From: Xenopus tropicalis
Taxonomy: Eukaryota > Chordata > Amphibia > Anura > Pipidae
Assembly: GCF_000004195.4 (NCBI RefSeq)
Contig: NC_030678.2
Location: 150,778,047 to 150,842,046, forward strand
DNA length: 64,000 nt
Direction: 5' to 3'
The notes under the pieces are model-generated. The model made no database searches, was not told the origin of the DNA, and saw only the letters and a list, made by a program, of their open reading frames with translations. The translations under genes and the position numbers were made by a program. Shown piece by piece: positions 23,589 through 62,975 of the stretch (position 1 is the stretch's first letter; every line of letters starts with the position of its first letter).

Positions 23589-24240
23589 CTAAGGAACAGT
23601 AACAATAAAACATTTTACTGAAAAATGATATATTATCCCCTTCAAATAATACCCCGTCCCACAGCATGCTATTTATTTACTGTGCTTTTGGCACAAATAC
23701 CTTGATTATATCCCTTTCCTATATCTCTCAACATTTGAAAAACTGAAACATGGACATAGTTTACTGCTGTACAGTCATGGCAAACATTTTTGCCACCTCA
23801 ACAGTGTAGCCAAACCCCAAAAATACTATGCCCAGTGAACAAATACACACCCCTTTTTACAATCACAGACACAAAGTGGCCCCTAAAGCATTCTATGACA
23901 GATGATTATATTACCTCTTTTAAAAAAGACACTTATTAAATACACATTTTGCAAGTTGGCTGCATGTATGACGCATTTGTGTGCAGTCATGCGTCCAACT
24001 TGCAGCATGTTTATTTAATAAGTTTTAGATAGACAGAATCAGTGATGGCCTAACAAGCATTCCATTGCAATCCACACTTCCCCTCCTCTCCAGACAGCCA
24101 TGCTTAGTATAGTATGGGGATTGACACTGCAGTCTCTGGTATAAGCAGACAAATAAATATGACTTTTAATGAGCTATCTCGGACCGATGGTGGGGGAGCC
24201 AAAAATCATGGATGTCCTGGCAAAAGCAGCCAGTTAGGGG

Positions 24241-24776
24241 CAATGTTCCCTCTAATTCTTACTTGGCTATGTGTGCAAAGAAATTATTTTGTGTGCACAT
24301 TTTAAACTTGTTTGCGCTTTTTCGAATGGTATGCTCAGGTCAGAATAAAGGAAAACTACCCCGTCCCCTCAGACAAAAGCCCCCATCCACTGCCCTCCAA
24401 TTGAGCCCCCCTCTCCACAGAGTCTATTTCAATGAAAAGTGTCTCTGTTTGTAAAGCTGGCCTATAGATGCAGAATAGCACAGTGAAGCTAGCAGGCACC
24501 ATCATCTGTATCTTTGGCTCCGTTTGGCGACACATATCTTGCGAGCGCACGTGCAGTTAACATGGACCAGAAGATGATGCCTGCTAGTTCTGCTTCTATA
24601 GGTCAGCTTTTCATTGAAATAGATTCTGCATTCTGCAGGGAGGAAGCTCAATGGAGGACAGTGGATGGGGGCCATTATCTGGGGGGGGGGTTAGTTTTCC
24701 TATTAATACAAAATTTTGTTTTCACACAAATTTCTTTGTGCACAAGCACACCCTAGTGGAACATTGCTTGGGAGAT
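24241..24776. mobile_element. Non-autonomous hAT-like palindromic element
   Basis: The ends are CAATGTTCCCTCTAATT and AGTGGAACATTG. The arms mirror each other (GCAAAGAAATTATTTTGTG against CACACAAATTTCTTTG; CATCATCT against AGATGATG). The flanking octamers GTTAGGGG and CTTGGGAG look like a decayed 8-bp duplication. Lies in the first intron of NHLRC3. Confidence 0.7.
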
Positions 24777-24989
24777 ATGCAATTTCAGAATTTGTGTGTG
24801 GGGTGTGGAGCCTATGCATTTGTTGCTGTTAGGCTCTTGGTTAATAATTTAACTTAACATTTTTCTTTATAGAAATCTTGTTCCCAGAAAGCCAGAGTAT
24901 AAGGATCTGTAGCATATTAATGCACAGCCACTGGCAGCTAAACCCATGGCCAACTGTCCACCTTTATGTGCCCAAAGAAGCCTCTCTAC

Positions 24990-26233
24990 CTAGGGGCACA
25001 TTTACTTACTCACGAACTGGCCGAATGCGTCCGATTGCTTTTTTTTCGTAATGATCGGTATTTGGCGATTTTTCGGAAAATTGTCGCAACATTTTCGTTG
25101 CCATTCCGAATGTTGCGCAAAATCTGGCGATTTTTTCGTAGCGTTACTACTTGCGCGAAAAGTCGTGACTTTTTCGTAGCCTTCGCGCCGAGTACGAAAG
25201 ATTCGGATTCATTCAAGCTTCAGTATGGTGACTTTTCTTGGGCCAGGTTGGAGCTGCAGGGTGCCATTGAGTCCTATGGGAGACTTTCCTTGGGCCGGGT
25301 TGGAGCTGCAGAGTGCCATTGAGCCCTATGGGAGACTTTCCTTGGGCCGGGTTGGAGCTGCAGAGTGCCATTGAGCCCTATGGGAGACTTTCCTTGGGCC
25401 GGGTTGGAGCTGCAGAGTGCCATTGGGCCCTATGGGAGACTTTCCTTGGGCCGGGTTGGAGCTGCAGAGTGCCATTGAGCCCTATGGGAGGCTTGCCTTG
25501 GGCCGCGTTGGAGCTGCAGAGTGCCATTGAGCCCTATGGGAGACTTTCCTTGGGCCGGGTTGGAGCTGCAGAGTGCCATTGAGCCCTATGGGAGACTTTC
25601 CTTGGGCCAGGTTGGAGCTGCAGAGTGCCATTGAGCCCTATGGGTGACTTTCCTTGGGCCGGGTTGGAGCTGCAGAGTGCCATTGAGCCCTATGGGAGAC
25701 TTTCCTTGGGCCAGGTTGGAGCTGCAGAGTGCCATTGAGCCCTATGGGAGACTTTCCTTGGGCCAGGTTGGAGCTGCAGAGTGCCATTGAGCCCTATGGG
25801 AGACTTTCCTTGGGCCAGGTTGGAGCTGCAGAGTGCCATTGAGCCCTATGGGAGACTTTCCTTGGGCCAGGTTGGAGCTGCAGAGTGCCATTGAGCCCTA
25901 TGGAAGACTTTCCTTGGGCCAGGTTGGAGCTGCAGGGTGCCATTGAGCCCTATGGGAGGCTTCCAAAATCATGCTAAGTCTGAAAGTTTCGCCCGCCGCT
26001 TACGAGCGCTCAATATGAAAAAGTCACGACAAGATACGAGCGCATCGTAATGGCTACGAAAAACTCACGTTTTTTCGCGCAAATCGTATTGGTAACGAAA
26101 AAGTTGCGTCAATTTCCGAAAAGTCGTAAAGGCGCCGAAAAAAATCGCAAAAATATGAAAAAGTCCCAAAATGTTTGTTTTCCAATCGGAATTTTTCCAA
26201 TTCGGATTCGTGGGTTAGTAAATGTGCCCCCTA
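24990..26233. mobile_element. MITE carrying a 52-bp minisatellite (copy B, inverted)
   Basis: The ends are CTAGGGGCACATTTACTTA and TTAGTAAATGTGCCCCCTAG. The CGAAAA/TTTTCG-rich arms and central array match copy A at 1689-3578 in opposite orientation. Lies in NHLRC3 intron 1, about 0.8 kb from the shared promoter. It has about half the repeat units of copy A. Confidence 0.82.
25222..25975. repeat. 52-bp tandem repeat array, about 14.5 copies
   Basis: The unit is GAGCCCTATGGGAGACTTTC followed by CTTGGGCC.GGTTGGAGCTGC and AGAGTGCCATT, the reverse complement of the array at 1876-3333. Edge copies (GGGTGCC, GTCCTATGG) are more diverged than central ones. Confidence 0.95.
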
Positions 26234-27039
26234 GAGTTACTTCATTTCACCCGGCCCTAGCACAAAAACATTCTTTTTTGGTCAAATTGTGAGAAGAGGC
26301 TCTAATAGCGGCAGGTACTGTTGACAACCAAAAAGTAAAAGCTTAAAACTAGCAATTACTATTGATACCTATTAGATACTCCTAATTTAGCCCAAGTTAT
26401 CCCTAAAACATTCTCCTAGTCTTCACATAAAATACTGGACCCTATTTTGGGGCCTTGGAGCTTCCTGCTGCCAAACTGACAGGGACTGGCACACTTAGGA
26501 GTTAGGACCAGAGGAAACTATTTTAATTTCACCCATTGTTTTCTCCTAAATTAACCCTTGTTTTTGTCCCTGAATTGTGAAAAATCTGCCCCTTGTTGCA
26601 CAGAAATACTAAGACCCTCTGATACTACAGTAAAAAAGCCAAAAACCCCTCTAGATTACTAGATGTTACCCACTGTCTTCTTCTAAATTAGCCATTGTGC
26701 AAAGAAATCGGGGCCTTGGTAACAGAAGACAATGAGATTTTAACACGGCCATAGTTTGCACAAATACTCTCCCCTTTTTGGCCAAATCGGGAGATGATGT
26801 TTAGAAGCCGCAGGTACTGTCAGAGACCAGGTAAAAGTCTTTTTAAGGGTCCCTGGTACAAGTCGGAGTTCTGAGCATCAAATATAAATGACTTCTGAAG
26901 AAATACTGGTAGCCGAAGTGGCGTAGAGCATTGCAAACAACCAACACCAAAAAAAAAAAAAAAGAAAAGTATTTTATCTTTTTGTTGTCTTACAAAAGTG
27001 GGAGGGGCTTGCAGAAAAAAAACACAGCTTGTGAGCGGA
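26234..27039. other. NHLRC3 first intron, promoter-proximal; no feature
   Basis: AT-rich with a poly(A) run at about 26948-26962. Nothing else recognised. Confidence 0.4.
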
Positions 27040-27044
27040 CTTAC

Positions 27045-27110
27045 CGCCACTTAGTAGCAGCTTCCGCCTGTGGAACGCAAAGTTACGCCGTCTCCGCTCG
27101 CCACGCCCAC
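27045..27110 (-). other. nhlrc3: Probable non-coding first exon of NHLRC3
   Basis: On the minus strand a perfect donor (GGCG then GTAAGT, GT at 27044-27043) lies in CpG-rich sequence. It pairs with the acceptor just upstream of the NHLRC3 ATG at 23590-23589, giving a first intron of about 3.45 kb (23589-27044). The transcription start is not visible; 27110 is an approximate outer limit. Inference from splice signals and the known head-to-head layout. Confidence 0.55.
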
Positions 27111-27129
27111 ACAGCGGGTACGTGATGCG

Positions 27130-27246
27130 TCATTGCGCTTACGTGCAGCCGTGACGCCACAGTCTCGCGTGATGAGATTTGCAGTGTCGGGGTTCTCCTG
27201 TGAGACAGGAGCTAAAGAGCTTGCAATTAATAAGTTCGCGGGAGGT
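27130..27246 (+). other. proser1: Probable non-coding first exon of PROSER1
   Basis: A CpG-rich stretch ending in GGAGGT followed by GTAAGT (27247-27252). This is a strong donor that could splice to the acceptor at 28183-28184. An alternative donor, GTGTAA, starts at 27245. The 5' boundary is approximate. Confidence 0.5.
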
Positions 27247-27864
27247 GTAAGTAGCGATCCGGGACTGCGGGCTGTGAGAGCAAAAGCGGGACTGTGGGCT
27301 TTATGCCTTAATAACCAAAAGCAAGCGGGCTCGGGTCGACTGTCCCCTTTGATGGCGGCCCAGTTGGGATCTGTTATAAAGGAGGCTTGGGAGCTGGGCT
27401 GTTCTACTTAAGGGTTCCTGGTGTAATGCAAAGAACTGTGCCAATGTACTCTTCTTACAGGAAAGTCTGAGTCTATGGGAAGTCGCACAAAGGGCCCATA
27501 TGTAGAATTGTTGTAGAACTCATTTCTGAATAATGAATCCCTTATCTGTGCAAAAGCAACATAACTGTAACTGCTGGTTATAACTGGTCTTAAAGTCTTT
27601 ACCTGCATGCTATGGTTCAGCTAAAGTGAGCAGTATGCCGGGAATGTTGTTTTTCTCTTTATGTGGAAAGTCATATAAACATACAATAAAACCTATGTAT
27701 CAGAAAGGGATACTTTGCTGTTACACTTAGGGGGTAATGTTATAACCGGCACTAGTATTACTGCAGTCTAGTAACCCATAGCAATCATTCACAGTGCGCT
27801 ACACAATGCCCACTGCCTATTAGTTACCCTTGATTGCTAAAACTGTAGCAAACTTGCCTTGTAT

Positions 27865-28065
27865 GTATGTATATCTTTATTTATAAAGTGCTACTTATGT
27901 ACGCAGCGCTGTACAGTAGAATACATTAATACAAACAGGGGGTTAATAAGATAATAGATAAATACAAAGTATAATAATAAATACAGATAAATACAGCAGC
28001 AATAAGTTAAGAGTCGAGGACACAAGAGGAAGGAGGTCCCTGCCCCGTAGAGCTTGCCTTACAAC
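27865..28065 (-). mobile_element. L2-like LINE 3' tail
   Basis: On the minus strand it reads AAGCTCTACGGGGCAGGGAC then GTACAGCGCTGCGTA and ends in a TATAAATAAAGATATACAT tail. This matches the copy at 63282-63478 on the plus strand. Typical vertebrate L2/CR1-type 3' end; no coding part is present. Confidence 0.7.
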
Positions 28066-28185
28066 ATTACCCCAATAGTTTTAACTTAGAATTAAGTATA
28101 CACAAGAACACAGTTGTCCATATTTAATGAAACATATCCCCTTGTTCATACAGTTATAACCTTATAGCTTTTTTCTATTTTCAGA

Positions 28186-28242
28186 ATGATGATGCCAGTT
28201 GAAACACTGCTTTCCTCTGCCTACTTTGATGCAGCCGTCTGA
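28186..28242 (+). promoter_or_regulatory. Upstream ORF in the PROSER1 5' UTR
   Basis: Three consecutive in-frame ATG codons at 28186, 28189 and 28192 open an 18-codon frame that closes with TGA at 28240-28242, about 250 nt before the main start. It could dampen translation of PROSER1. The peptide has no recognisable features. Significance is inferred. Confidence 0.4.
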
Positions 28243-28494
28243 ATGTGTACAGAGTCTCTTTGCTGGTCATGTAAAAGGATCATATAGTCACTCTGGGGTC
28301 TACTTCCTGCCACACTATTTCCTGTCATCATGGGAAACTGCACATCTCAATGTGACTTCAGGTCCAGCATGGCTTAAGAAACATTCTTTTAATTGTACAT
28401 CAATTGAAGAAACAGGCTTTGCCCCTGGTTTGCTTTGCTTTAAGATCTAAAAGACTGTTATTGACACTGTGCATTGAATGAGAAGAAAGCAGCC

Positions 28495-56144
<27,650 letters not shown>

Positions 56145-59100
56145 ATGCACCTCTCATGCAAAAGCTGTTCTTCCTACCTATGGTACTGATGCGACAAACA
56201 CCAGCCAGTAGTTTTAATTAGTTATTAGACTTGTAAACATTCTAAAACTTTTGGAAAGCAGGAAGCGCAAATAGCTGAGCAGGTTGTCAAAATGGCCTTG
56301 CTATGGAAACATTGCTGCAGATCTATCCAGTGCAGCGTTTCTCTTACAGACAGATCTTTTTAAATGGAATTTGTAACTATGGTGTTTTTAGAATGTATTC
56401 TTTGTTCTGTAGAACGGGGGGCTGGTGGTAAAAGAATCCATCTCTCCTACACAGCAAGTTATAGACTGATGATTTTACCAATCTGTAATTACTAACCAAC
56501 AGGCAGCATTGAGCGACAAAGCTATAGAGCTCTTTTTAAAAGGTGTTAATATGGTAATGATTATTAAAGGGATTTAGTTATGGGAAACATGTTTTTACAA
56601 ATCCATTAGTAAATAGTGCTCCTCCAGCAGAATCCTATCAAAAAAGCAAATGGATTTTTTTTATATTTAATTTTAAATTTGACATTGGGCCATGTTAGTT
56701 TCCCAGGTGCCCTCAGTCGTGTGACTTCTGATAAACTTTAATCACTCTTTATTGCTGGACTGCAAGTAAGAGTGATATCACCCTATCACTACCCCTATCA
56801 CCACTCAATAGTAAAACACCCAAGTCTGGCCATGACTCCTCCAGTTACATGGGAGTAGGAGAAACAATAGGTTAGCTGTAAGCAGTTCTAATGTGTAGCG
56901 CTGGCTCCTTCTGAAAGCTCAGACTCGGGCACAATGCACTGAGATGGTGCCTACACACCAATATTACAACTAAAAAAAAATGCATTTATTGGTTCAAAAA
57001 TTACATTTTAAATGGTAGAATGAATTATTTGCTATGTACACAGTGCAATTTAGTAATAAAAACTACACCTTAAAAAATCATGAAAGAATCCCTTTAATGC
57101 AATGCTCTTTGCCAGTTGGAAATGTGTATTCATAAAGTGTTAAGTTTGGTAAAGCTGTGGCAGAGTCATAGCTAGTACCATATTGGAACTAAAGTAAATC
57201 TAATAAAATGTTCCTAAACCCCACATGTCATACACTGATATGAACGCATCTAAATATTAGGCATTCAGCAGGTGTGGCGGAGAGCTGTGTCTCTTAACCC
57301 CATGCTTCTGTCTTACGCAGAAAGACTCAGCAGTGAAATGAGGAAATTGGAGGAAGCTTTTTCCCTTTTATTCATTTCATATACAAATTTGACATTAAAT
57401 TATGTGGCATAAAACTGACAGGTCATTTTTTCTCTCATTTTACTCAAGAAATTTGTCATCCCCCCCCCCATCATTTGGAAGATGACATAGTACTAAATAA
57501 ATAGGGCGAATTGCAAAAAAAAAGACAATTGTGTGTCAAAAGAAGGTAAACTGTGTGCATGGGTGTTCTACCTGTTCTACCAGTGTTGCTACCAGTTTTT
57601 CTTAACCAGTTGGCCAAATCATGAGATTCTTGTTTGTCACTGTATAATATTTCTATAGAATTTGAATGGTTTAGGGGGTGAATGAATTTATGATATAAGA
57701 ACTAACATTATTACAAAAAGGGCATGAAATGAAATATAACTATTGCCATAAATTGAGATTTTGTTGCAGCTTTAAGAACCATAACCTGAACGTTTTAATG
57801 TAAGGGTTCATTTTTATCCCCTCTCTTAATAATCAGTATGGTTCTTTCGCTTGTTTCTAATGTGTAAAACTAAACCTACCCCAGTCCCCTATTACCTGTC
57901 CATACTGAACTTTGGAAGCCCACCTCCCATGGCCACTGAAACTTGTATATCATAAGAAATCCCTGTCAAAATACATGAATACTAGACATTACCTTGGAGC
58001 TCCATAACTTTTAAAAAATCATGTGGTCATGAGAATCCTTGGGGTATTTAAAAGGATACTATTGTCACCACCAAGTGTTCAATTAAATTCAAATCAATAC
58101 ATAATATTATGTAGAGTAGCATAATTGTGGCAAGATATGCTAGAATTAAACATAAAAAATCAGTTTCCTGGTATCTGTGCAACTGTTTGATTTTTTTTTG
58201 GCAAACAGTCTTACTTTATGCCAAGGATTCTGGATATACTCTTGGGATCAGATAATGCCCCACAAGACAAATCAGGATCAAACTAGTTATATGAAGGATC
58301 ATTAACATTTATTACACTGCTGCTTGGCCAATGAGCCTGCCATTAATTGTAATGGAAACCACTGGTGAGGTTTGCCAGAAAATGTGCATTTGGACTGTAC
58401 ATATCAGTAACCTTTGTCCTTTTACATATTTTCCCTTAAGAACCCATTTTGTGATGTTCATTGTGTCACTCACTTATCAGCTGACCGGAAATAATGCAGC
58501 TCTGACTGTAACAGGAAGTAGTGTGGGAGTAAAAGACAGAACTCTGTCCATTAATTGGCTGATGTGGCCTAACGTGTGTGTGCCCTTGGTCTGTGTGTGA
58601 GTACAGTGCCTCATATAAGCCAGAGACAATATGTTATTATCCAGTGGCACATAGTTTTACAATAGGGGTAAATCATTCCACGTGTAATTTTAAAGCCAGC
58701 TCATTGAACTCTCATGTGAGGAAAATGCCAGCTGCAACTTTTACTACAGAGACTGATAAGTTTCCCATTAAATCCTTGTATTAAAGAAAGCTTACATTTT
58801 ATTTTTAAAGAAATGTATAATAATACACGTACCTTTTAGATGCGCACTACATGGGTCCTGCTGCTTTTTAATCCTTCAAAATAACTGCATATGTTTAATG
58901 CAACACATGGTGCTTCTGTTATTTTATTTTTTTTTTTTTTTTTTTTTTTTTTACAACAAATAAACCCTGACTGGAGTATTTATTAGGATAAATGGATTTC
59001 ATGTTGTATATACTCTCATGAATTTTTGGTTTTCTGGAAAAAAATGAAATTAGTGTTTGTTTTCCCTTTGTTTCTTATTTTTGTAAGATCGTTCTGCTGT

Positions 59101-59150
59101 CGCTTGTACCTACACATGTGACTTATTAAATTAGAAACATTTCAGAAAAC
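56145..59150 (+). other. proser1: PROSER1 3' UTR (about 3 kb)
   Basis: AT-rich, no credible ORF, and relatively free of MITEs compared with the introns. A 28-nt T run sits at about 58925-58952. AATAAA occurs at 58959-58964 and ATTAAA at 59125-59130, the latter followed by a GT-rich downstream element. The UTR extent is inferred from these signals. Confidence 0.6.
59125..59130 (+). terminator. proser1: Probable PROSER1 poly(A) signal (ATTAAA)
   Basis: ATTAAA about 15-20 nt before a likely cleavage point, followed by the GT-rich stretch GTGGTGTTTTGTTTTTA. An alternative AATAAA lies at 58959-58964. Confidence 0.55.
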
Positions 59151-59321
59151 GTGGTGTTTTGTTTTTATTGGATCATTGTACTGTTTTCCAGGGTAAATTC
59201 AGATATGCTATGGACCATTGGGTTTTATCAGCAGTTAAACTGAAATTTGAATGTAGTGCCAACAATTGTGTCTTGAAAGTCTCTATGCAAAAAGTACTCC
59301 TCAGTCAGGAGTTGGGTTCCT

Positions 59322-60262
59322 AAGTGATAGAGGGGAAGTGATAGAGAAGGATGGGTTCCAACTCTGCCCAGGGGAAGTGATAGAGAAGGATGGGTTCCAA
59401 CTCTGCCCAGGGGAAGTGATAGAGAAGGATGGGTTCCAACTCAGCCCAGGGGAAGTGATAGAGAAGGATGGGTTCCCACTCAGCCCAGGGGAAGTGATAG
59501 AGAAGGATGGGTTCCCACTCAGCCCAGGGGAAGTGATAGAGAAGGATGGGTTCCAACTCTGCCCAGGGGAAGTGATAGAGAAGGATGGGTTCCAACTCAG
59601 CCCAGGGGAAGTGATAGAGAAGGATGGGTTCCCACTCAGCCCAGGGGAAGTGATAGAGAAGGATGGGTTCCCACTCAGCCCAGGGGAAGTGATAGAGAAG
59701 GATGAGTTCCCACTCAGCCCAGGGGAAGTGATAGAGAAGGATGGGTTCCTACTCAGGCCAGGGGAAGTGATAGAGAAGGATGGGTTCCCACTCAGGCCAG
59801 GGGAAGTAAGTTAGAGAGAAGGATGGGTTTCCACTCGGGCCAGGGGAAGTGAGTTAGAGAGAAGGATGGGTTCCCACTCAGGCCAAGGGAAGTGATAGAG
59901 AAGGATGGGTTCCTACTCAGCCCAGGGAAAGTGATAGAGAAGGATGGGTTCCTACTCAGGCCAGGGGAAGTGAGTTAGAGGGAAGGATGGGTTCCCACTC
60001 AGGCCAGGGGAAGTGAGTTAGAGAGAAGGATGGGTTCCCACTCAGGCCAGGGAAAGTGATAGAGAAGGATGGGTTCCCACTCAGCCCAGGGGAAGTGATA
60101 GAGAAGGATGGGTTCCTACTCAAGCCAGGGGAAGTGATAGAGAAGGATGGGTTCCTACTCAGGCCAAGGGGGTGAGTTAGAGAGAAGGTTGGGTTCCCAC
60201 TCAGGCCAGGGGAAGTGAGTTAGAGAGAAGGATGGGTTTCCACTCTGGCCAAGGGAAGTGAC
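59322..60262. repeat. 39/43-bp minisatellite, about 24 units
   Basis: The 39-bp unit GAAGTGATAGAGAAGGATGG plus GTTCCCACTCAGCCCAGGG is repeated head to tail. In the right half some units have GAAGTGAGTTAGAGAGAAGG and are 43 bp. The left part is periodic in multiples of three and so yields a 182-residue ORF with a 13-residue repeat (GEVIEKDGFPLSP). I regard that ORF as a by-product. It begins about 170 bp past the PROSER1 poly(A) signal. Confidence 0.93.
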
Positions 60263-61005
60263 ATAGTGTGGGCTCTGTCCAAATGTTGGCCAGGGATACT
60301 TGAACCCCAGTGTTTACAAAAAAAAACAAACTAACTTAAGGGGCCAAGCTGCATCGCCCCTGAGCACACTGAGCATGTCGAATTGGGAACAGACCAAGAA
60401 AACTAATTTCCCAAGAGGTGGTTTAGTTCTTCAAAGAGACAATGAAAAGGTCGTTGTTGGCACCCACACTGCAATGTTCCCTTGTTTGTAACTGATATCA
60501 CTGCACATTGCTATGGGAGATGGTTAAATAAACAGTAGTAGTGGGAATGAGAGTGCTAGGAGCAAATCAGCGGTGGAATTAAGTCTTGTGTTTTCCACCT
60601 TCTTTGTTTAGCTGCTGACTTGTTTTTAGAAACAATTGTTCTGGTATATACAATAAATTATATGTCAGTGTTATTTTCCCTTTAAAAAAATGTTACACTC
60701 ATACATGTTTCTTTATGGAAAAATGTATGCTATGTTCCACTGAATGTAGCGCATACTGCAGTCACGTGGACCAGGGAGGCAGTTGGCTTGTTTTCTATGC
60801 TGAGTGCAGTGGAAAAATTCTCTCTAATTATGATTTCATAATAGGGGCAGTGTATGTTTTAGAAAAGTATCATGTTTCCCAATCATCAGGCTTTCCTATT
60901 AGACTTTAAACACTTTGATTACTGTCCAGCTTTTATTTATGTTCCTGGATACACAGTTCCCACAAGGCTGCTGGGGTTTCTAGCATACCCTGCTGGACTG
61001 AATAG
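60263..61005. other. Intergenic, no recognised feature
   Basis: No gene supported and no STOML3-like exon seen. Confidence 0.4.
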
Positions 61006-61300
61006 TTAAAGTGGGTAGTTGACCTTTAAATTAACCATTTTTTGCATATTTTTTGTGTTATATTCTGAGACATTTTGCAATTGGTCTTTTTTATTTATAT
61101 GAGGTTTCTGAACTATCTATCTATTTGTTCAGCAACTCTCCAGGAAGGAATTATGGAAGCTATCTGGTTGCTAGGGTCTGATATACCCTAGCAACCAGGC
61201 AGTGGTTTGAACGAGAGACTGGAATATGTATTGGAGAAAGCCTGAATAGAAAGACAAACAACAATAAAATTGTATCCTCCCAAAATATTTTTTTTTTATT
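61006..61300. mobile_element. T2-type MITE, right end truncated
   Basis: TTAAAGTGGGTAGTTGACC start, GCAATTGGTCTTTTTTATTT, and GCTATCTGGTTGCTAGGGTC with AGCAACCAGGCAGTGGTTTG. Confidence 0.65.
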
Positions 61301-62546
61301 GTAACTTTGCTTATAAAATTAGGGTTAGGGACCACATTTTTCACTTTGGAAGAATTTTTTTGCCCTTGCTACTGGATCCCTAGTCTGCATTCTCCTGGCT
61401 GACTAATTCATTTCTGTTCTAGAAGCCATATCCTCATCGTAGGTTACTGTTCTATTGCTGACCAAGGGAACTCCAAAGCCACTAAATAGTGACCAAGAAA
61501 CGTATTTAGATGAACCAGAATGCAGTTTGGCTGGATTCCTGGCTGCTGAATATGTTGATGCTTGCTTATCAGGTGTTGGCAGTCAGTACACATGATAATG
61601 CAGGTAATACAGGCGCTTGCAAACATTCTTGCTCGGGTCACCTATGATATGCAATTTGAAACCCCCAGCCCAAAATATAAAGCCAACTTTTACCTTTTGC
61701 TGCATATTTGCTTTATTATCATTTTACAAAGTTCCTTTTGATGCCATTTTTTTCTCTTCTTTTTTGCACTTTAACATTCTTGGTAGCTAAATGCACAGAA
61801 TGTCGTACTGTCCTATATAAATTGGTGAGTGTTGAGTACCTCTTGTTGTGTTCTGTTATCATTCCTAGTCCTTCCATTTCTTACCCCTTCTCCATCCTAC
61901 TCTGCCCTTTTATGACCCCTTCTCCTCTCCCCAGATCTGCTCACCCATTCTTTCCCCAACTTCTCTATTGCACAGCTGTCAACCAATCCCATGTCATGAG
62001 GGAGATAACAATCCACTCCAGGCCTTTTTGGGACCTTATTTCATATTATCATTTAGTGTGAAGATAAATTCAGGTCTAAAAACCAAGGTAAAAACTAAGT
62101 AAGCTTTATCAGAAAGGTCTATGTAAATACAGCCATAAGCACTCACAGAAATGCTGCACTGAGTCCTCTATCAAAAGAAACACTGGATTTCTTGTCTCCT
62201 TTTTTGGGAACATGTTTGGTATCAGACTTCCTCTCCTTCAGGTTTGGGGCACAAGTCTGCTCAGTTCTCTCCTCTCTCTCTCCCCCTTCTCCTGCTCCCC
62301 CCTCCCATAAGAATGCATAAGAACTCACTTCCCCCACCCATAGGAATGTGTGATCCGAGCTTCCAACGGCTATAACTGCAGCAGGAAGCTACTAAGACAA
62401 AGCTAAAATGGCAGCTGCTATCAGGAAGCTTCTAGGGCTCTTTACTCAGGTATAGTAAAGCTTTCTGCTGACTAAATATAGTGTTCTAGGTGGCACTAAT
62501 GTGGCAAATCTATTGGTAAAATGCCAAAATGACTTTCCTTCTCCTT
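61301..62546. other. Intergenic; T2 end at the right
   Basis: No gene. GACTTTCCTTCTCCTTTAA, ending at about 62549, is a T2-type right terminus whose left partner I could not place. Confidence 0.4.
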
Positions 62547-62975
62547 TAATGCCCTCATAACATGGGATTGATTGATAGCTCTGCTATTGTACAGTATACT
62601 CTTCCTCCATTTTTTTTTAGTGCAAGCCCTTCTGCTCACCCTTCATCTTTTGAGAGCTGCATGCTGACTGGCTAAATGGATAAGTGGGGCCTGTACCATT
62701 CAGCATGTACCTTTGCCCCCTGCTGGTAGGAAATCTGGCACTGTAGTTAATTAAACTTACGGAGCTTGGAACACGGGCACATTATATTGGCACTAGGGAC
62801 ACACACACTGATGTGGCGCATATTCTGTGCTATAATCACTAGATGACAGTTATACAAACTAGTGTTTGGCTGACTGATGTTGTTTTCGTGGATCAGTACA
62901 TGCACAGATGATTTATAGTTCAGGTACAAATTGAAATGTTATTTTTGCGCATGTGCATAATGTGTTGGGGTTTAA

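Larger units (their letters stand above)
27040..27250. promoter_or_regulatory. CpG-rich bidirectional promoter of NHLRC3 and PROSER1
   Basis: A short stretch with many CpGs in an otherwise AT-rich, CpG-poor window. It holds CRE/ATF-like matches (TGCGTCAT, TTACGTG, GTGACGCCA) and a TCTCGCG element. It sits between outward-facing splice donors: GTAAGT on the minus strand at 27044 and GTAAGT on the plus strand at 27247. No TATA box is obvious. The site motifs are pattern matches only. Mammalian NHLRC3 and PROSER1 are also divergently transcribed from one short interval. Confidence 0.75.

Noticed and set aside
25313..25582. Long ORFs through the 52-bp arrays (also 3195-3518)
   Set aside because: The unit is free of stops in all three frames of one strand, so the ORFs are an automatic result of repetition.
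59266..59814. 182-residue repetitive ORF (GEVIEKDGFPLSP repeats)
   Set aside because: It lies wholly in a 39-bp minisatellite whose unit is divisible by three, so any stop-free unit gives a long ORF. It breaks where 43-bp units begin. No promoter or homologue is recognised.
61708..62061. 117-residue plus-strand ORF, considered as a STOML3 exon
   Set aside because: No stomatin/prohibitin-like sequence is seen; it is hydrophobic from T-rich composition and the frame crosses no convincing splice signals.
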